A stretch of DNA of 64,000 nt from Ensifer adhaerens (GTDB lineage: Bacteria; Pseudomonadota; Alphaproteobacteria; Rhizobiales; Rhizobiaceae): contig NZ_CP083349.1 of assembly GCF_020035535.1 (NCBI RefSeq), forward strand, positions 496,001 through 560,000, given 5' to 3'. Positions 9,107-18,057 of this stretch are shown in pieces. Position numbers and translations under genes: made by a program. Each line of letters opens with the position of its first letter. The stretch's first letter is position 1. A model generated the notes under the pieces. The model searched no databases. It was not told where the DNA came from and was given only the letters and a program-made list of their open reading frames with translations.

Positions 9107-10456
9107 GTGACGGCTGTTGAGACCCCCTATCACCGCATCGGCCTCGATATGCCCGCCGTGACGGGCAACATCGATCTGTTGACCGGGCTCGGCAATTCCC
9201 GCTGCCTGCGCCAGACCGTGCTTGATCTCGCCCGGGAGCGTGCCAGCGATCCCGCGCCCTTCACAATCGGCCTTGCCAACATCGATGGCTTCAAGCCGAT
9301 CAACGACCTGTTCGGGCCGGCGGCCGGCGACGAGATCCTCTGCCAGGTGGCCTATCGGCTGAAAGCCTGTGCGCCCGAGGGGGCGACGATCACCCGTTCG
9401 GATAGCGACGAGTTCGCCTTCGTCCTGCCTCTCGTCTTCGAGCGCAAGGGGGCGGAGAAGGTCGGGCAGATGCTGAAGGAGGTGCTGTCTGCGCCCTTCG
9501 ATCTCGGCGACCGCCATGTGCGTCTGTCCGCGTCCTTCGGTTTCGCTGTCTATCCCTTCGCCGGGGAAGTGTTTGAAGATCTGCTGAAGAGCGCCGATAC
9601 GGCGCTCTATCGCTCGAAGCGTCGCGGCCGCGGTCAGATCACCGTCTATTCGCAGGAAATCGCCCAGGAGATGAAGCGCGCGACGCAGCTCGAGCAGGCG
9701 CTGCGCAATGCCATCATCGCCAACGAAGTCGATGTGCATTTCCAGCCGATCGTCGATCTGCGCAACGACGCGGTCGTCGGTTTCGAAGCCCTGGCGCGCT
9801 GGTGCGATGCCGATCTCGGTTATGTCTCGCCGGCCGTCTTCGTGCCGCTGGCCGAAGAGCGCGGTTTCATCGAATCTCTGGCGGAAGTGCTGTTGCGCAA
9901 GGCGGCACATGCGGCGCTCTCCTGGCCGAAGGAGCTTTTCCTCTCCTTCAATCTCTCCTCGGCGCAGCTCATGGATCCGGCTACCAGCCACCGGCTGCTG
10001 TCGATCATCCATCAGATCGGTCTCGATCCGCGCCGGTTGGAGCTGGAGATCACCGAGACGGCTGTCATGGCCGATGCCGATATCGCCCAGAAGATCGTGT
10101 CGGAACTGCGCGCCGCAGGTGTTCGCGTTTCACTCGACGACTTCGGCACCGGGCAGTCGAGCTTGGGGCGGCTGCGCGATTTTTCCTTCGACAAGGTCAA
10201 GATCGATCGCGCCTTCGTATCGCGCATTTCGGCCGACCGTGCTTCCGAGCACATCATCAAGGCGATCGTCTCGATGTGCGAGGGTCTCGAACTGGAGGTG
10301 GTCGCCGAAGGCATCGAGGATTTCTCCGAGGCCCTGAAGCTGAAGGCCCTCGGCTGCGGCCTCGGGCAGGGCTATTTCTACGGAAAGCCGGCCGATGCCG
10401 TAGCGACGATGCGCTACCTTTCCGATCGCTATCGCGACGTCTCGGCCCAGGCCTGA
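9107..10456 (+). CDS. Soluble GGDEF-EAL protein, probable c-di-GMP phosphodiesterase
   Basis: About 449 residues, cytosolic with no membrane segment. The GGDEF domain (about 20-190) has SDSDEF in place of GGDEF, so cyclase activity is doubtful. The EAL domain (about 200-440) looks complete: EAL in GFEALARW, Asn in NLSSAQL, Glu in ITETAV, DDFGTGQSS, KIDRAF, a Glu in EGIE and GQGYFYGKP. It probably hydrolyses c-di-GMP, with the GGDEF-like domain perhaps acting as a GTP sensor. I chose GTG 9107 because GGGGAGG lies 7 bases upstream. The frame extends back to 8978, but the added residues look non-coding. Confidence 0.85.
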   Translation: MTAVETPYHRIGLDMPAVTGNIDLLTGLGNSRCLRQTVLDLARERASDPAPFTIGLANIDGFKPINDLFGPAAGDEILCQVAYRLKACAPEGATITRSDSDEFAFVLPLVFERKGAEKVGQMLKEVLSAPFDLGDRHVRLSASFGFAVYPFAGEVFEDLLKSADTALYRSKRRGRGQITVYSQEIAQEMKRATQLEQALRNAIIANEVDVHFQPIVDLRNDAVVGFEALARWCDADLGYVSPAVFVPLAEERGFIESLAEVLLRKAAHAALSWPKELFLSFNLSSAQLMDPATSHRLLSIIHQIGLDPRRLELEITETAVMADADIAQKIVSELRAAGVRVSLDDFGTGQSSLGRLRDFSFDKVKIDRAFVSRISADRASEHIIKAIVSMCEGLELEVVAEGIEDFSEALKLKALGCGLGQGYFYGKPADAVATMRYLSDRYRDVSAQA

Positions 10457-10462
10457 GCCGGT

Positions 10463-11401
10463 CTATTCACCGGTCGCCGACAGCGCCACGCGGTCCCGCC
10501 GCCCTTCTTCCAGCAGCCAGTCGCGAACCCTTTTTGCCTGCGCGTTGAGCTCGCGCGACCGCGGCCAGACGACATAGAAGGCAAGGCCGGTCTTGAGCAC
10601 ATGGCCGGCGACCGGCACCAGGGCGCCGGAGCGGATCTGCGGGTTGATCAGGTGTTCCCAGCCGAGCGCCACGCCTTCGCCCGCAAGCACCGCCTGGATC
10701 ACCAGGACATAATCGTTGATGGTCAGGCGGCGGGCCTGCTTCGGATAGGTGAGGCCGGCGCTCGCAAACCACTCGGTCCAGTCGCAGGCGCGCCGCACCG
10801 GCTCCTCGAGATGGATGAGATTGTGGCGCTGCAGATCGGCCGCAGTCTTCGGCAGTGCGTGCTCCTCGATATAGGCGGGCGTCGCGACGGCATTGACCAC
10901 CTCCTCGGCAAGCAGGGCAGCGTGATAGCGTGGCCAGTGGCTGGGGTCGCCGCCGCGAATGCCGAGCGGGATCGGCTCCTCTTCGAGATCGAGATCGCGC
11001 ACGGCCGTCTGGATGCGCAGATCGATCTCCGGCAGATCCTCGCGCAGGCGGTTGAGCCGTGGCAGCATCCACATCGAGGCAAAGGCGGTCGAGGCCGCAA
11101 GCGTCACGTTGGTCTCGCGGCCCTTGGCGCGGATATCCTCGGCCGACTTCTGGATGCGCGACAGGCCGACCGACACGTCGGCATGAAACTTCTCGCCCGC
11201 CTCCGTCAGTTCGACCGCCCGATGCACGCGGTGGAAGAGCGGCACGCCCAACTGTTCTTCCAGGCCGCGGATGGCGTAGGAGACCGCAGCCTGGGTCATG
11301 CCGAGCTCGTTTGCGGCGCGAGTGAAGTTCTGGTGACGGCCGGCCGCCTCGAAAACGATGAGGCTTGCGGCGGAGGGGAGCAGGCGGCGTAGGTTTTCCA
11401 T
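10463..11401 (-). CDS. LysR-family transcriptional regulator (GcvA-like)
   Basis: A 312-residue regulator with an N-terminal winged helix-turn-helix (about 12-70, containing NFTRAANELGMTQAAVSYAIRGLE split across helices) and a periplasmic-binding-like effector domain. It is divergent from the MttB-family methyltransferase gene at 11494, so it very probably controls that gene in response to a methylated amine or a related ligand. It ends only 7 bases from the convergent GGDEF-EAL gene. Confidence 0.9.
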   Translation of the reverse strand: MENLRRLLPSAASLIVFEAAGRHQNFTRAANELGMTQAAVSYAIRGLEEQLGVPLFHRVHRAVELTEAGEKFHADVSVGLSRIQKSAEDIRAKGRETNVTLAASTAFASMWMLPRLNRLREDLPEIDLRIQTAVRDLDLEEEPIPLGIRGGDPSHWPRYHAALLAEEVVNAVATPAYIEEHALPKTAADLQRHNLIHLEEPVRRACDWTEWFASAGLTYPKQARRLTINDYVLVIQAVLAGEGVALGWEHLINPQIRSGALVPVAGHVLKTGLAFYVVWPRSRELNAQAKRVRDWLLEEGRRDRVALSATGE

Positions 11402-11406
11402 AAACG

Positions 11407-11419
11407 ATGCTTATCGCAT
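11407..11419. promoter_or_regulatory. Possible LysR operator in the divergent promoter
   Basis: ATGC-TTATC-GCAT forms an interrupted dyad just upstream of the LysR start codon, within the 92-base divergent intergenic space. LysR proteins usually bind T-N11-A dyads in such places. This is inferred from position and symmetry only. Confidence 0.3.
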
Positions 11420-11493
11420 GGATCGAATTTTTCCAGCGTTACAAAGGAATTTTTCGCCAATAGCATCATCTCAGGTGATGGGAGGATGCGTGA

Positions 11494-13044
11494 ATGGATA
11501 CGGCACTGGCAGCAGGCGAGACGGCACCGAGACGGACGCGGGGTTCAAGGCCGCAACGGCGCGAAGGTGCAGGCCGGAGCCTCGGCGTTCCCTACATCAT
11601 CAGAAACATCCCGACCTACGACATTCTCGGCGAAGAAAGCCTGCTGCGGATCGAGGCGGTCGCCGATCGTATTCTTGCGGAAGTCGGCATCGAGTTCCGC
11701 GACGATCCTGAGGCGGTCGCCCATTGGAAGCGGGCCGGTGCCAGCATCGACGGCGTGCGCGTGACCTTCGAGCCCGGCATGCTCAAGGAAATCGTCGGCT
11801 CGGCGCCAAAGCAGTTCACCCAGCACGCCCGCAATCCCGCCCGCAATGTCGAGATCGGCGGCAACAACGTCGTCTTCTCGCCGGCTTATGGATCCCCCTT
11901 TGTCATGGATCTCGACAAGGGCCGACGTTACGGGACGATCGAGGACTTCCGCAACCTGATCAAGCTGGCGCAGTCGAGCCCGTGGCTGCACCATTCCGGC
12001 GGAACGATTTGCGAGCCGGTCGACGTGCCGGTCAACAAGCGCCATCTCGACATGGTTTACAGCCATATCAAATATTCCGACCGTGCCTTCATGGGCTCGA
12101 TCACGGCGGAAGATCGCGCCGAAGATTCGATCGAGATGGCGCGCATTCTTTTCGGTCGCGATTTCGTCGACAGCAACTGCGTCATCCTCGGTAACGTCAA
12201 CGTCAACTCGCCGCTGGTCTGGGATGGAACGATGACGAAGTCGTTGCGCGCCTATGCGCGGGCAAACCAGGCGGCGGTCATCGTGCCCTTCATTCTGGGC
12301 GGCGCCATGGGGCCGGTCACCAATGCCGGCGCCATCGCTCAGTCGTTTGCCGAGACGCTTGCCGGCTGTGCGCTGACCCAGCTCGAGCGCAAGGGCGCGC
12401 CGGTCATTTTCGGCAATTTCCTGTCGTCCATGTCGCTGCGCTCGGGATCACCGACCTTCGGCACGCCGGAACCTGCGATCGGCAGCATGGTCGTCGGCCA
12501 GCTTGCGCGCCGGCTCGGCCTGCCGCTGCGCTGCGCCGGCAATTTCTCCAATTCGAAGCTGCCGGACGCGCAGGCTATGCAGGAAGGCGCCATGTCGATG
12601 CTTTCGGCGGTGCATTGCGGCGCCAATTTCATCCTGCACTCGGCCGGCTTCGTCGATGGACTGTTGGCCATGTCCTACGAGAAGTTCGTCATGGACACGG
12701 ACTTCTGCGGCGCGCTGCATTCCTATCTCGCCGGCGTCGTCGTCGACGATAACACGCTGGCAATGGACGCCTTCCTGCAGGTCGGTCCTGGCAGCCACTT
12801 TCTCGGTTGCGATCACACCATGCGCAACTACCAGACCGCCTTCTGGGATTCAGCGCTCTCCGATAACGAGCCGTTCGAAAAGTGGGTCGAAGAGGGTGAG
12901 ACGGATATGGCAACGCGCGCCAACCGCGCCTGGAAGAAGACGCTTGCCGAATATGAAGCGCCGCCGCTGGATGTGGCGCTCGACGAGGCGCTGATCGATT
13001 ATGTCACGCGCTGCAAGGAGACCATGGCGGATGCCTGGTACTGA
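11494..13044 (+). CDS. MttB-family (trimethylamine/betaine-type) methyltransferase without pyrrolysine
   Basis: A 516-residue soluble protein of the MttB superfamily with a TIM-barrel fold. Archaeal MttB has an in-frame amber codon read as pyrrolysine. This gene is continuous with ordinary codons, as in MtgB-type glycine betaine methyltransferases and many rhizobial homologues. It presumably moves a methyl group from a quaternary or tertiary amine to a corrinoid protein, but no corrinoid protein or activating gene is adjacent. GGGAGG at 11480-11485 sets the ATG at 11494. A LysR regulator is divergent and a terminator follows at 13126. Confidence 0.8.
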   Translation: MDTALAAGETAPRRTRGSRPQRREGAGRSLGVPYIIRNIPTYDILGEESLLRIEAVADRILAEVGIEFRDDPEAVAHWKRAGASIDGVRVTFEPGMLKEIVGSAPKQFTQHARNPARNVEIGGNNVVFSPAYGSPFVMDLDKGRRYGTIEDFRNLIKLAQSSPWLHHSGGTICEPVDVPVNKRHLDMVYSHIKYSDRAFMGSITAEDRAEDSIEMARILFGRDFVDSNCVILGNVNVNSPLVWDGTMTKSLRAYARANQAAVIVPFILGGAMGPVTNAGAIAQSFAETLAGCALTQLERKGAPVIFGNFLSSMSLRSGSPTFGTPEPAIGSMVVGQLARRLGLPLRCAGNFSNSKLPDAQAMQEGAMSMLSAVHCGANFILHSAGFVDGLLAMSYEKFVMDTDFCGALHSYLAGVVVDDNTLAMDAFLQVGPGSHFLGCDHTMRNYQTAFWDSALSDNEPFEKWVEEGETDMATRANRAWKKTLAEYEAPPLDVALDEALIDYVTRCKETMADAWY

Positions 13045-13125
13045 CGAAGCCGGCATGTTCGGTCGCCTGCAACATCCATGCCGGCATCTATAATGCCCTT
13101 CGTTGTGGAGTGCTCGCCCGAGCAA

Positions 13126-13150
13126 GGCCCTTCTGAACAGGGCCCTTTTT
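13126..13150 (+). terminator. Terminator of the MttB-like gene
   Basis: GGCCCT, a seven-base loop and AGGGCC, then C and TTTTT, 80 bases after the methyltransferase stop codon. Confidence 0.65.
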
Positions 13151-13158
13151 GAACAGGG

Positions 13159-13190
13159 AAAGAGCGGCGGTGGATACCGCCGCCCTCTTT
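13159..13190 (-). terminator. Hairpin after the PRC-barrel gene
   Basis: AAAGAG-CGGCGG and CCGCCG-(CC)-CTCTTT pair around TGGATA, 27 bases beyond the stop of the minus-strand PRC gene. The T-tract is short, so termination efficiency is uncertain. Confidence 0.45.
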
Positions 13191-13217
13191 AGGCGCACTG
13201 AAACAGCCTGATACTGA

Positions 13218-13835
13218 TTACTGCTGCGGCTGAACCGGTGCCGTGCTGGTCGAGGAGGTCGTCGAGGTGTCGACCGGCTGGTTGGCGTTCTGCTCGGCGA
13301 TCTTTTGCGACTTGGTCTTGAATTCTGGAGCCGCCTTCAGCGTGTCGGCGGTTTCCGTCGTCGTCAGCTTCAGCTTGTCCGTGTTGGGCTGTTCGGCGAT
13401 CGCAATGCGATCGAAGGGAACTGCGACGTCCTTTTCACCGAGGCCCAGGAAACCACCGACGCCGATCACGGCCGCTTCAACGCCGCCATCCTTCTTCATG
13501 ATCAGGTCGTTGATCTCGCCTATGCTTTCGTCACCGGCATTGTAAACGGTCTGGCCGATATAGGTGCTGGCAGCGATCTGATCGCTTGTCTGCTCGGTCA
13601 GATAGGTGGCGTCCGACTGGGCGACATCAGCAGGGGCTTCGCCAGCCGCCGGTGGCGTCGTGGTCTGAGCCTCGTTCGTCGGAGCTGCGGTGCCCGGAGC
13701 CGGCTGTGCCGGCTGCATGGTCTGCGTCTGATCGGGCTGCGGCTTCGTCGCATCCTGCGAGTAAGCGACCGGGGCGACAGCAAGACTCGCGAAAAGCGCG
13801 CCAGCCGCGACGGTTGTTACGAATTTCTTAGTCAT
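13218..13835 (-). CDS. Secreted PRC-barrel domain protein
   Basis: A 205-residue protein starting MTKKFVTTVAAGALF, with a cleavable signal peptide ending near VAYSQ. A low-complexity Pro/Gln/Thr/Ala linker (about 27-75) follows, then a PRC-barrel domain (about 85-165: YIGQTVYNAGDESIGEIND..., FDRIAI) and a Gln/Thr/Ser tail. PRC-barrel proteins of this layout are common periplasmic or envelope proteins in rhizobia, and their role is poorly known. I chose the ATG at 13835 because GAAAGG precedes it and the signal peptide starts there. The open frame upstream to 13922 is not needed. Confidence 0.85.
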   Translation of the reverse strand: MTKKFVTTVAAGALFASLAVAPVAYSQDATKPQPDQTQTMQPAQPAPGTAAPTNEAQTTTPPAAGEAPADVAQSDATYLTEQTSDQIAASTYIGQTVYNAGDESIGEINDLIMKKDGGVEAAVIGVGGFLGLGEKDVAVPFDRIAIAEQPNTDKLKLTTTETADTLKAAPEFKTKSQKIAEQNANQPVDTSTTSSTSTAPVQPQQ

Positions 13836-14198
13836 GTCAAACTGCCTTTCCTTGACGTTTCCGATCAAGGTACGGGCCTGGCTGCTGTCGCCAGATCCAC
13901 CGCACCGGTGATATGACGTCAACGCCCAAGCGCCGAAACGGTTCCGGAAAAAACAGTCAAAATCTCATTGGGTAAGGCTGCGGTTGCGTTCTTCCCTCAT
14001 GTTTCTTGGAACTTCGCGAGAGGTTACCTGCAATTTTTCAGGGGAATTATTTCTATATTCTGCGCCTCTGTATTTTAGAGGTTTATAATGAGCTTCTATT
14101 CGTTGACGGATTCTTGATTGTTCTTACAGATACTTGAAGTGACACAGGATATAGAGCCGCGAAGCTGCTTCGTCCTGTCATCCTGGACGAGACCCGCT
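13836..14198. other. AT-richer intergenic region between divergent genes
   Basis: These 363 bases lie between the PRC-barrel gene (minus) and the membrane-protein gene (plus). The stretch at about 14030-14130 is clearly richer in A and T than its surroundings. It holds CCTCT-GTATTTT-AGAGG (near 14070), a small hairpin, and TTGACG (14103-14108) with a poor -10 match (ACAGAT) 17 bases later. No gene is recognisable. Confidence 0.4.
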
Positions 14199-15302
14199 AT
14201 GTTTCTGCCGCGTCGCTTTCTCTTTGTTTCCCTTCTGTCTGTGCTGGCGATGGCCGCTCTCGTTTCGATCGAGCGCAACCTTTTCGGCGCGCGCTATTTC
14301 TCCGAACGTGTGCCTCAGGTCCAACCCTATAACCTCTGGCATGGCTGGGTCGCCCTCAGCTTGTCGCTCGCCGCAGTTCAAGGTTTCACCCGCGATGTCT
14401 CCAGGTTTGGAGGGCCGGTTCTTCGGCTTGCCTCTAATCCCGAGCTGTGGATCTGCGTGGTGACATGGGCGTTTGCGACGTTCGTGGCATTGGTCTTCGC
14501 TATCGACCCGAACACCTTCAGTGTCCTGGCGCGTGAGGACGGCCTGGTCGAGTGGTCGTCCGCCCTCCTGATCTTTGCCGCCTGCGGGTTCCTTGCGATG
14601 GCAGCCATCGGGCAGTTTCGTGCAGCCCTCGCCGGGGCAGAGCGCCTCGCGTGGGTCGCCGCCTGCAGTGCGGCGGTTCTTAGTGCCGGCTTCTTCGTGA
14701 TTGGGATGGAGGAGATATCCTGGATGCAGCGCGTCTTCGGCATCGTTACGCCGGAAGGGCTGTTGGCCGTCAACAAGCAGCAGGAATTGAACCTGCACAA
14801 CATCGCAACCGGCTTCTCGGAACTGCTTTATTATACCGGCAGCTTCATGCTTCTGACGCTTGCCCCCTTCATTTGGCTCTATCTTCGCAAGGGCGTAAGC
14901 CTTGGCCGCCTCGGTGCCTTCGCCCCGAGCGTTCTGGTGCTGGTGGCAAGCGCGCCCATGGCCGCGTTCAACAGCGACAACTGGAGCATGTTGCCGACGC
15001 AGATGATGGTGATGATGACCGTCATCGTGCTGCTTGTAATTGCGGACATCGCATTGAGGGCAGGACACTGGCGCGAGTTCATCGTGCTGACAGTTGGCGC
15101 CGTTCTGATCGTCGCTATCCAGGAACTGTTCATCCTGCAGGCTTCGCTGCTCGTGCGGCTCTGGGATCCGACCGAGTACAAGGAGTTCTTCATTGCCTTG
15201 GGGCTTGCGATCTACGGCTTTCAGGCCTGGTCGCGTCTGCGTTCGCCTGTCACCGCATCTGCTGGCGCACGTCTCTTCAACTCGCACCCGCTTGCCGGAT
15301 AA
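14199..15302 (+). CDS. Uncharacterised polytopic membrane protein
   Basis: A 367-residue integral membrane protein. I count about nine or ten hydrophobic segments spread over its length. A conserved-looking loop reads GMEEISWMQRVFGI...NKQQELNLHN (about residues 170-206). I have seen an EEISWGQR/NLHN signature in uncharacterised bacterial membrane proteins, but no function is known to me. I prefer ATG 14199, with GGACGAG about 7 bases upstream, over a TTG at 14118. It stands alone and is followed by a bidirectional-looking terminator. Confidence 0.7.
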   Translation: MFLPRRFLFVSLLSVLAMAALVSIERNLFGARYFSERVPQVQPYNLWHGWVALSLSLAAVQGFTRDVSRFGGPVLRLASNPELWICVVTWAFATFVALVFAIDPNTFSVLAREDGLVEWSSALLIFAACGFLAMAAIGQFRAALAGAERLAWVAACSAAVLSAGFFVIGMEEISWMQRVFGIVTPEGLLAVNKQQELNLHNIATGFSELLYYTGSFMLLTLAPFIWLYLRKGVSLGRLGAFAPSVLVLVASAPMAAFNSDNWSMLPTQMMVMMTVIVLLVIADIALRAGHWREFIVLTVGAVLIVAIQELFILQASLLVRLWDPTEYKEFFIALGLAIYGFQAWSRLRSPVTASAGARLFNSHPLAG

Positions 15303-15304
15303 AA

Positions 15305-15329
15305 ATACCCCGCCGGAGTGGCGGGGTAT
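15305..15329 (-). terminator. Terminator of the galactose-pathway operon
   Basis: ATACCCCGCC and GGCGGGGTAT enclose GGAGT. On the minus strand the stem is followed by TTTTTAT, a textbook intrinsic terminator 37 bases after the dehydratase stop. It may also slow the convergent membrane-protein transcript. Confidence 0.85.
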
Positions 15330-15365
15330 CTGAACACTTCGACTTGCCGCTGTGACGAATGGTCG

Positions 15366-17090
15366 TCAGTGGCTTTCGCGCAGAACCTCGCTGCCGCTGC
15401 CGCCGACGAGGAAATCCAGGTCCGCGCCCTTGTCGGCCTGCAGCACCGTATCCTGATAGAGCTTGTAGTAGCCGCGTGTCCATTTCTGCGGCGGTGCCTG
15501 CCAGGCGGCCATGCGTGTCTGAAACTCTTCTTCTGTGATCATCAGGTTGAGTTCGCCCTTCATCGCATCGAGGCGGATGCGGTCGCCGGTCTTGACGATC
15601 GCGAGTGGCCCTCCGGCATTCGATTCCGGGCTGACATGCAGGACCACGGTGCCGAAGGCAGTGCCCGACATGCGGGCGTCGGAAACGCGCACCATGTCGC
15701 GCACGCCCTTTTCGACCAGCCGGCGCGGGATCGGCATGTTGCCGACCTCGGCCATGCCCGGATAGCCCTTCGGTCCGCAGCCCTTGAGCACCAGAATGGT
15801 GTCCTCGGTCACCGGCAGGTCCGGATCGTCGATTTTCGCCTTCAGTTCCTCGATGGTCTCGAAGACATAGGCCGGACCTTCGTGAACCAGGAGATGCTCG
15901 CTTGCGGCCGACGGCTTGATGACGGCGCCGTTCGGGGCAAGGTTGCCCTTGAGCACGCGAATGCCGGCGGCAGCCCGCAGAGGATTGTCGAGCGGGCGGA
16001 TGACGTCGTCGTTATAAACTTCGGCATCTTCCCAGTATTTGCTGATCGGCACGCCGAAGACCGTCGGCGCGTCGGCATGCAGCAGGTGCTGGATGCGGTT
16101 CATCACCGCCGGCAGGCCGCCGGCATAGGCGAGATCTTCGATCAGATACTTGCCCGACGGCATGCAGTTGACGATGCACGGCACCTGGCTGCCGACGCGG
16201 TCGAAATCCTCGAGACAGAGGTCGACGCCGGCGCGGCCGGCGATCGCCAGCATGTGAACGACGGCATTGGTCGAGCCGCCGACGGCGGCGTTGGCGATGA
16301 TGCCGTTTTCGAAGTTCTTCTTGGTCAGCACCTTCGACAGGCGCAGGTCTTCATGCACCATCTCGACGATGCGTTTGCCGGTCATGTGCGACAGCGCCAT
16401 GCGGCGTGCGTCGACGGCGGGCAGTGCCGCATTGGTCGGCAGCGACAGGCCCATGGCCTCGACGATCGACGCCATGGTGGTGGCGGTGCCCATGGTCATG
16501 CAGACGCCCGGTGAGCGCGACATGCCGCTTTCGGCCGCCATGAATTCCTGCATACTCATATCACCGGCACGCACGGCTTCGGAGAACTTCCAGACATCCG
16601 TGCCGGAGCCGATGTCCTTGCCCTTCCACTTGCCGTTCAGCATCGGGCCGGAGGAGACGACGATCGTCGGCAGATCGACGGAAGCAGCGCCCATCAGCTG
16701 GCCGGGCGTGGTCTTGTCGCAGCCGCCGAGCAGCACCACGCCGTCGATGCCGTAGGCGCGGATCGCCTCTTCGACGTCCATGGCGAGCAGATTGCGGAAC
16801 AGCATCGCGGTCGGACGCATCTGCGTCTCACCGAGCGAGGACACCGGGAACTCGACCGGAAAGCCGCCGGCCTCCCAGACGCCACGCTTCACTCCCTCTG
16901 CCAGAATGCGAAGGTGGCTGTTGCAGGGCGTCAGTTCGGACCAGGTGTTGCAGATACCGATGATCGGGCGGCCGTCGAAAACGTGGTCTGGAAATCCCTG
17001 GTTCTTCATCCAGGAGCGATGGATAAACCCATCCTTGTCGGTGCCGCCGTACCAGTGACGGCTGCGCAGTTCTTTCTTCTTGTCGCTCAT
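15366..17090 (-). CDS. IlvD/Edd-family sugar-acid dehydratase (galactonate/arabinonate type)
   Basis: A 574-residue [2Fe-2S] dehydratase close to the L-arabinonate dehydratase of Rhizobium. It has TWSELTPCNSHL (Cys near 56), GGCDKTTPGQLMGA (Cys near 124) and PGVCMTMGTATTM (Cys near 200), the cluster and active-site cysteines of the family, and GCGPKGYPGMAEVGN near the C-terminus. With dgoK and dgoA in the operon, the likely reaction is D-galactonate to 2-keto-3-deoxygalactonate. L-arabinonate or D-fuconate are possible extra substrates. The start at 17090 is preceded by GAGGAGG, and the frame upstream to 17255 is not supported. It is the last gene of the operon. Confidence 0.88.
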   Translation of the reverse strand: MSDKKKELRSRHWYGGTDKDGFIHRSWMKNQGFPDHVFDGRPIIGICNTWSELTPCNSHLRILAEGVKRGVWEAGGFPVEFPVSSLGETQMRPTAMLFRNLLAMDVEEAIRAYGIDGVVLLGGCDKTTPGQLMGAASVDLPTIVVSSGPMLNGKWKGKDIGSGTDVWKFSEAVRAGDMSMQEFMAAESGMSRSPGVCMTMGTATTMASIVEAMGLSLPTNAALPAVDARRMALSHMTGKRIVEMVHEDLRLSKVLTKKNFENGIIANAAVGGSTNAVVHMLAIAGRAGVDLCLEDFDRVGSQVPCIVNCMPSGKYLIEDLAYAGGLPAVMNRIQHLLHADAPTVFGVPISKYWEDAEVYNDDVIRPLDNPLRAAAGIRVLKGNLAPNGAVIKPSAASEHLLVHEGPAYVFETIEELKAKIDDPDLPVTEDTILVLKGCGPKGYPGMAEVGNMPIPRRLVEKGVRDMVRVSDARMSGTAFGTVVLHVSPESNAGGPLAIVKTGDRIRLDAMKGELNLMITEEEFQTRMAAWQAPPQKWTRGYYKLYQDTVLQADKGADLDFLVGGSGSEVLRESH

Positions 17091-17172
17091 GCGAGCTTCC
17101 TCCTCACCATGCGATGAAACGCCTGGCTGAATTGTATGACTTTTTATTGACGCTTCGCCAAGCCGTTTCCGC

Positions 17173-18057
17173 TCAGAGACGGAAAGACGGTTCAAACCGG
17201 CCCTTGACGCTGATCCCGAGATCGAAGGTCTTGCCGGCATGCGGATCGGCCGCACGCGTTGCTTCGTCCATGTCCTGCCAGGCCGATGTCACCAGCATGC
17301 GGTCGGCCTTCGGTCCGATGAATGCCGTGCAGCTCGGCTGGCCCGTCGGCACGGCGTAACGCGCGATGCGCGCACCGTCAGGCCGGTAGACATCGACCGT
17401 GCTGCTGCCCCAGCGGGCGTTCCAGATCAGGCCGTCGGCATCGCACACCGAGCCGTCGATGCCGCCGGCTTCGCCGCTGCCGTCGACGAGCAGAGTGGGT
17501 TCGCCCGTCGGCAGGCCCGTCTCGGCATCGATTTCGACGCGCATCAGGTGGTTGATGTCGGTATCGACGAAATAGGCGATGGTTCCATCCGGCGAGAAGC
17601 AGATGCTGTTCGGAATGGTGACGCTGTCATAGAGCTTCGTCACCTTGGTGCCGGCGACGTGGTAGATTGCGCCGGAGCCCTTTTCGGCGCTGCGGCCCAT
17701 GGTGCCGATCCACAGCGAACCGGAGGCATGGACACGGCCGTCGTTCGAACGATTGACGGGCTTGTCCTCGAGCGCGGTGAGCAGGCTGAAGGCACCCGTC
17801 TTCGTATCCCTGACAAAGAGGCCCTGGTCGGAAGCGATCAGTTGCCGGGCCGGATCGATGACGGCGAGCACGCTGCCGAGGAAGGGCAGGGCGTGCACGG
17901 TCTTGCGGCCGGTCTCAAGATGCAGTTCGTGCAGTTCCTGGCCCTTGATATTGAACCACCAGGCAGTGCCGGTGGCCGGGTCGTAGGTCGGGCCTTCGCC
18001 GAGGATCGACGTCGCTTCGCAAAGGATGCTGCCGGAAAAAGGAGTGGTATCGCTCAT
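17173..18057 (-). CDS. SMP-30/gluconolactonase-family sugar lactonase
   Basis: A 294-residue six-bladed beta-propeller hydrolase. Metal-ligand motifs are visible: LGEGPTYD (Glu near 20), IPNSICFSPDG (Asn near 148) and SVCDADGLIWNARW (Asp near 200). It should open the lactone made by the upstream sugar dehydrogenase, giving galactonate (or arabinonate). Its ATG overlaps the dgoA stop codon (ATGA), so the two are translationally coupled. An 82-base gap precedes the dehydratase gene. Confidence 0.88.
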   Translation of the reverse strand: MSDTTPFSGSILCEATSILGEGPTYDPATGTAWWFNIKGQELHELHLETGRKTVHALPFLGSVLAVIDPARQLIASDQGLFVRDTKTGAFSLLTALEDKPVNRSNDGRVHASGSLWIGTMGRSAEKGSGAIYHVAGTKVTKLYDSVTIPNSICFSPDGTIAYFVDTDINHLMRVEIDAETGLPTGEPTLLVDGSGEAGGIDGSVCDADGLIWNARWGSSTVDVYRPDGARIARYAVPTGQPSCTAFIGPKADRMLVTSAWQDMDEATRAADPHAGKTFDLGISVKGRFEPSFRL

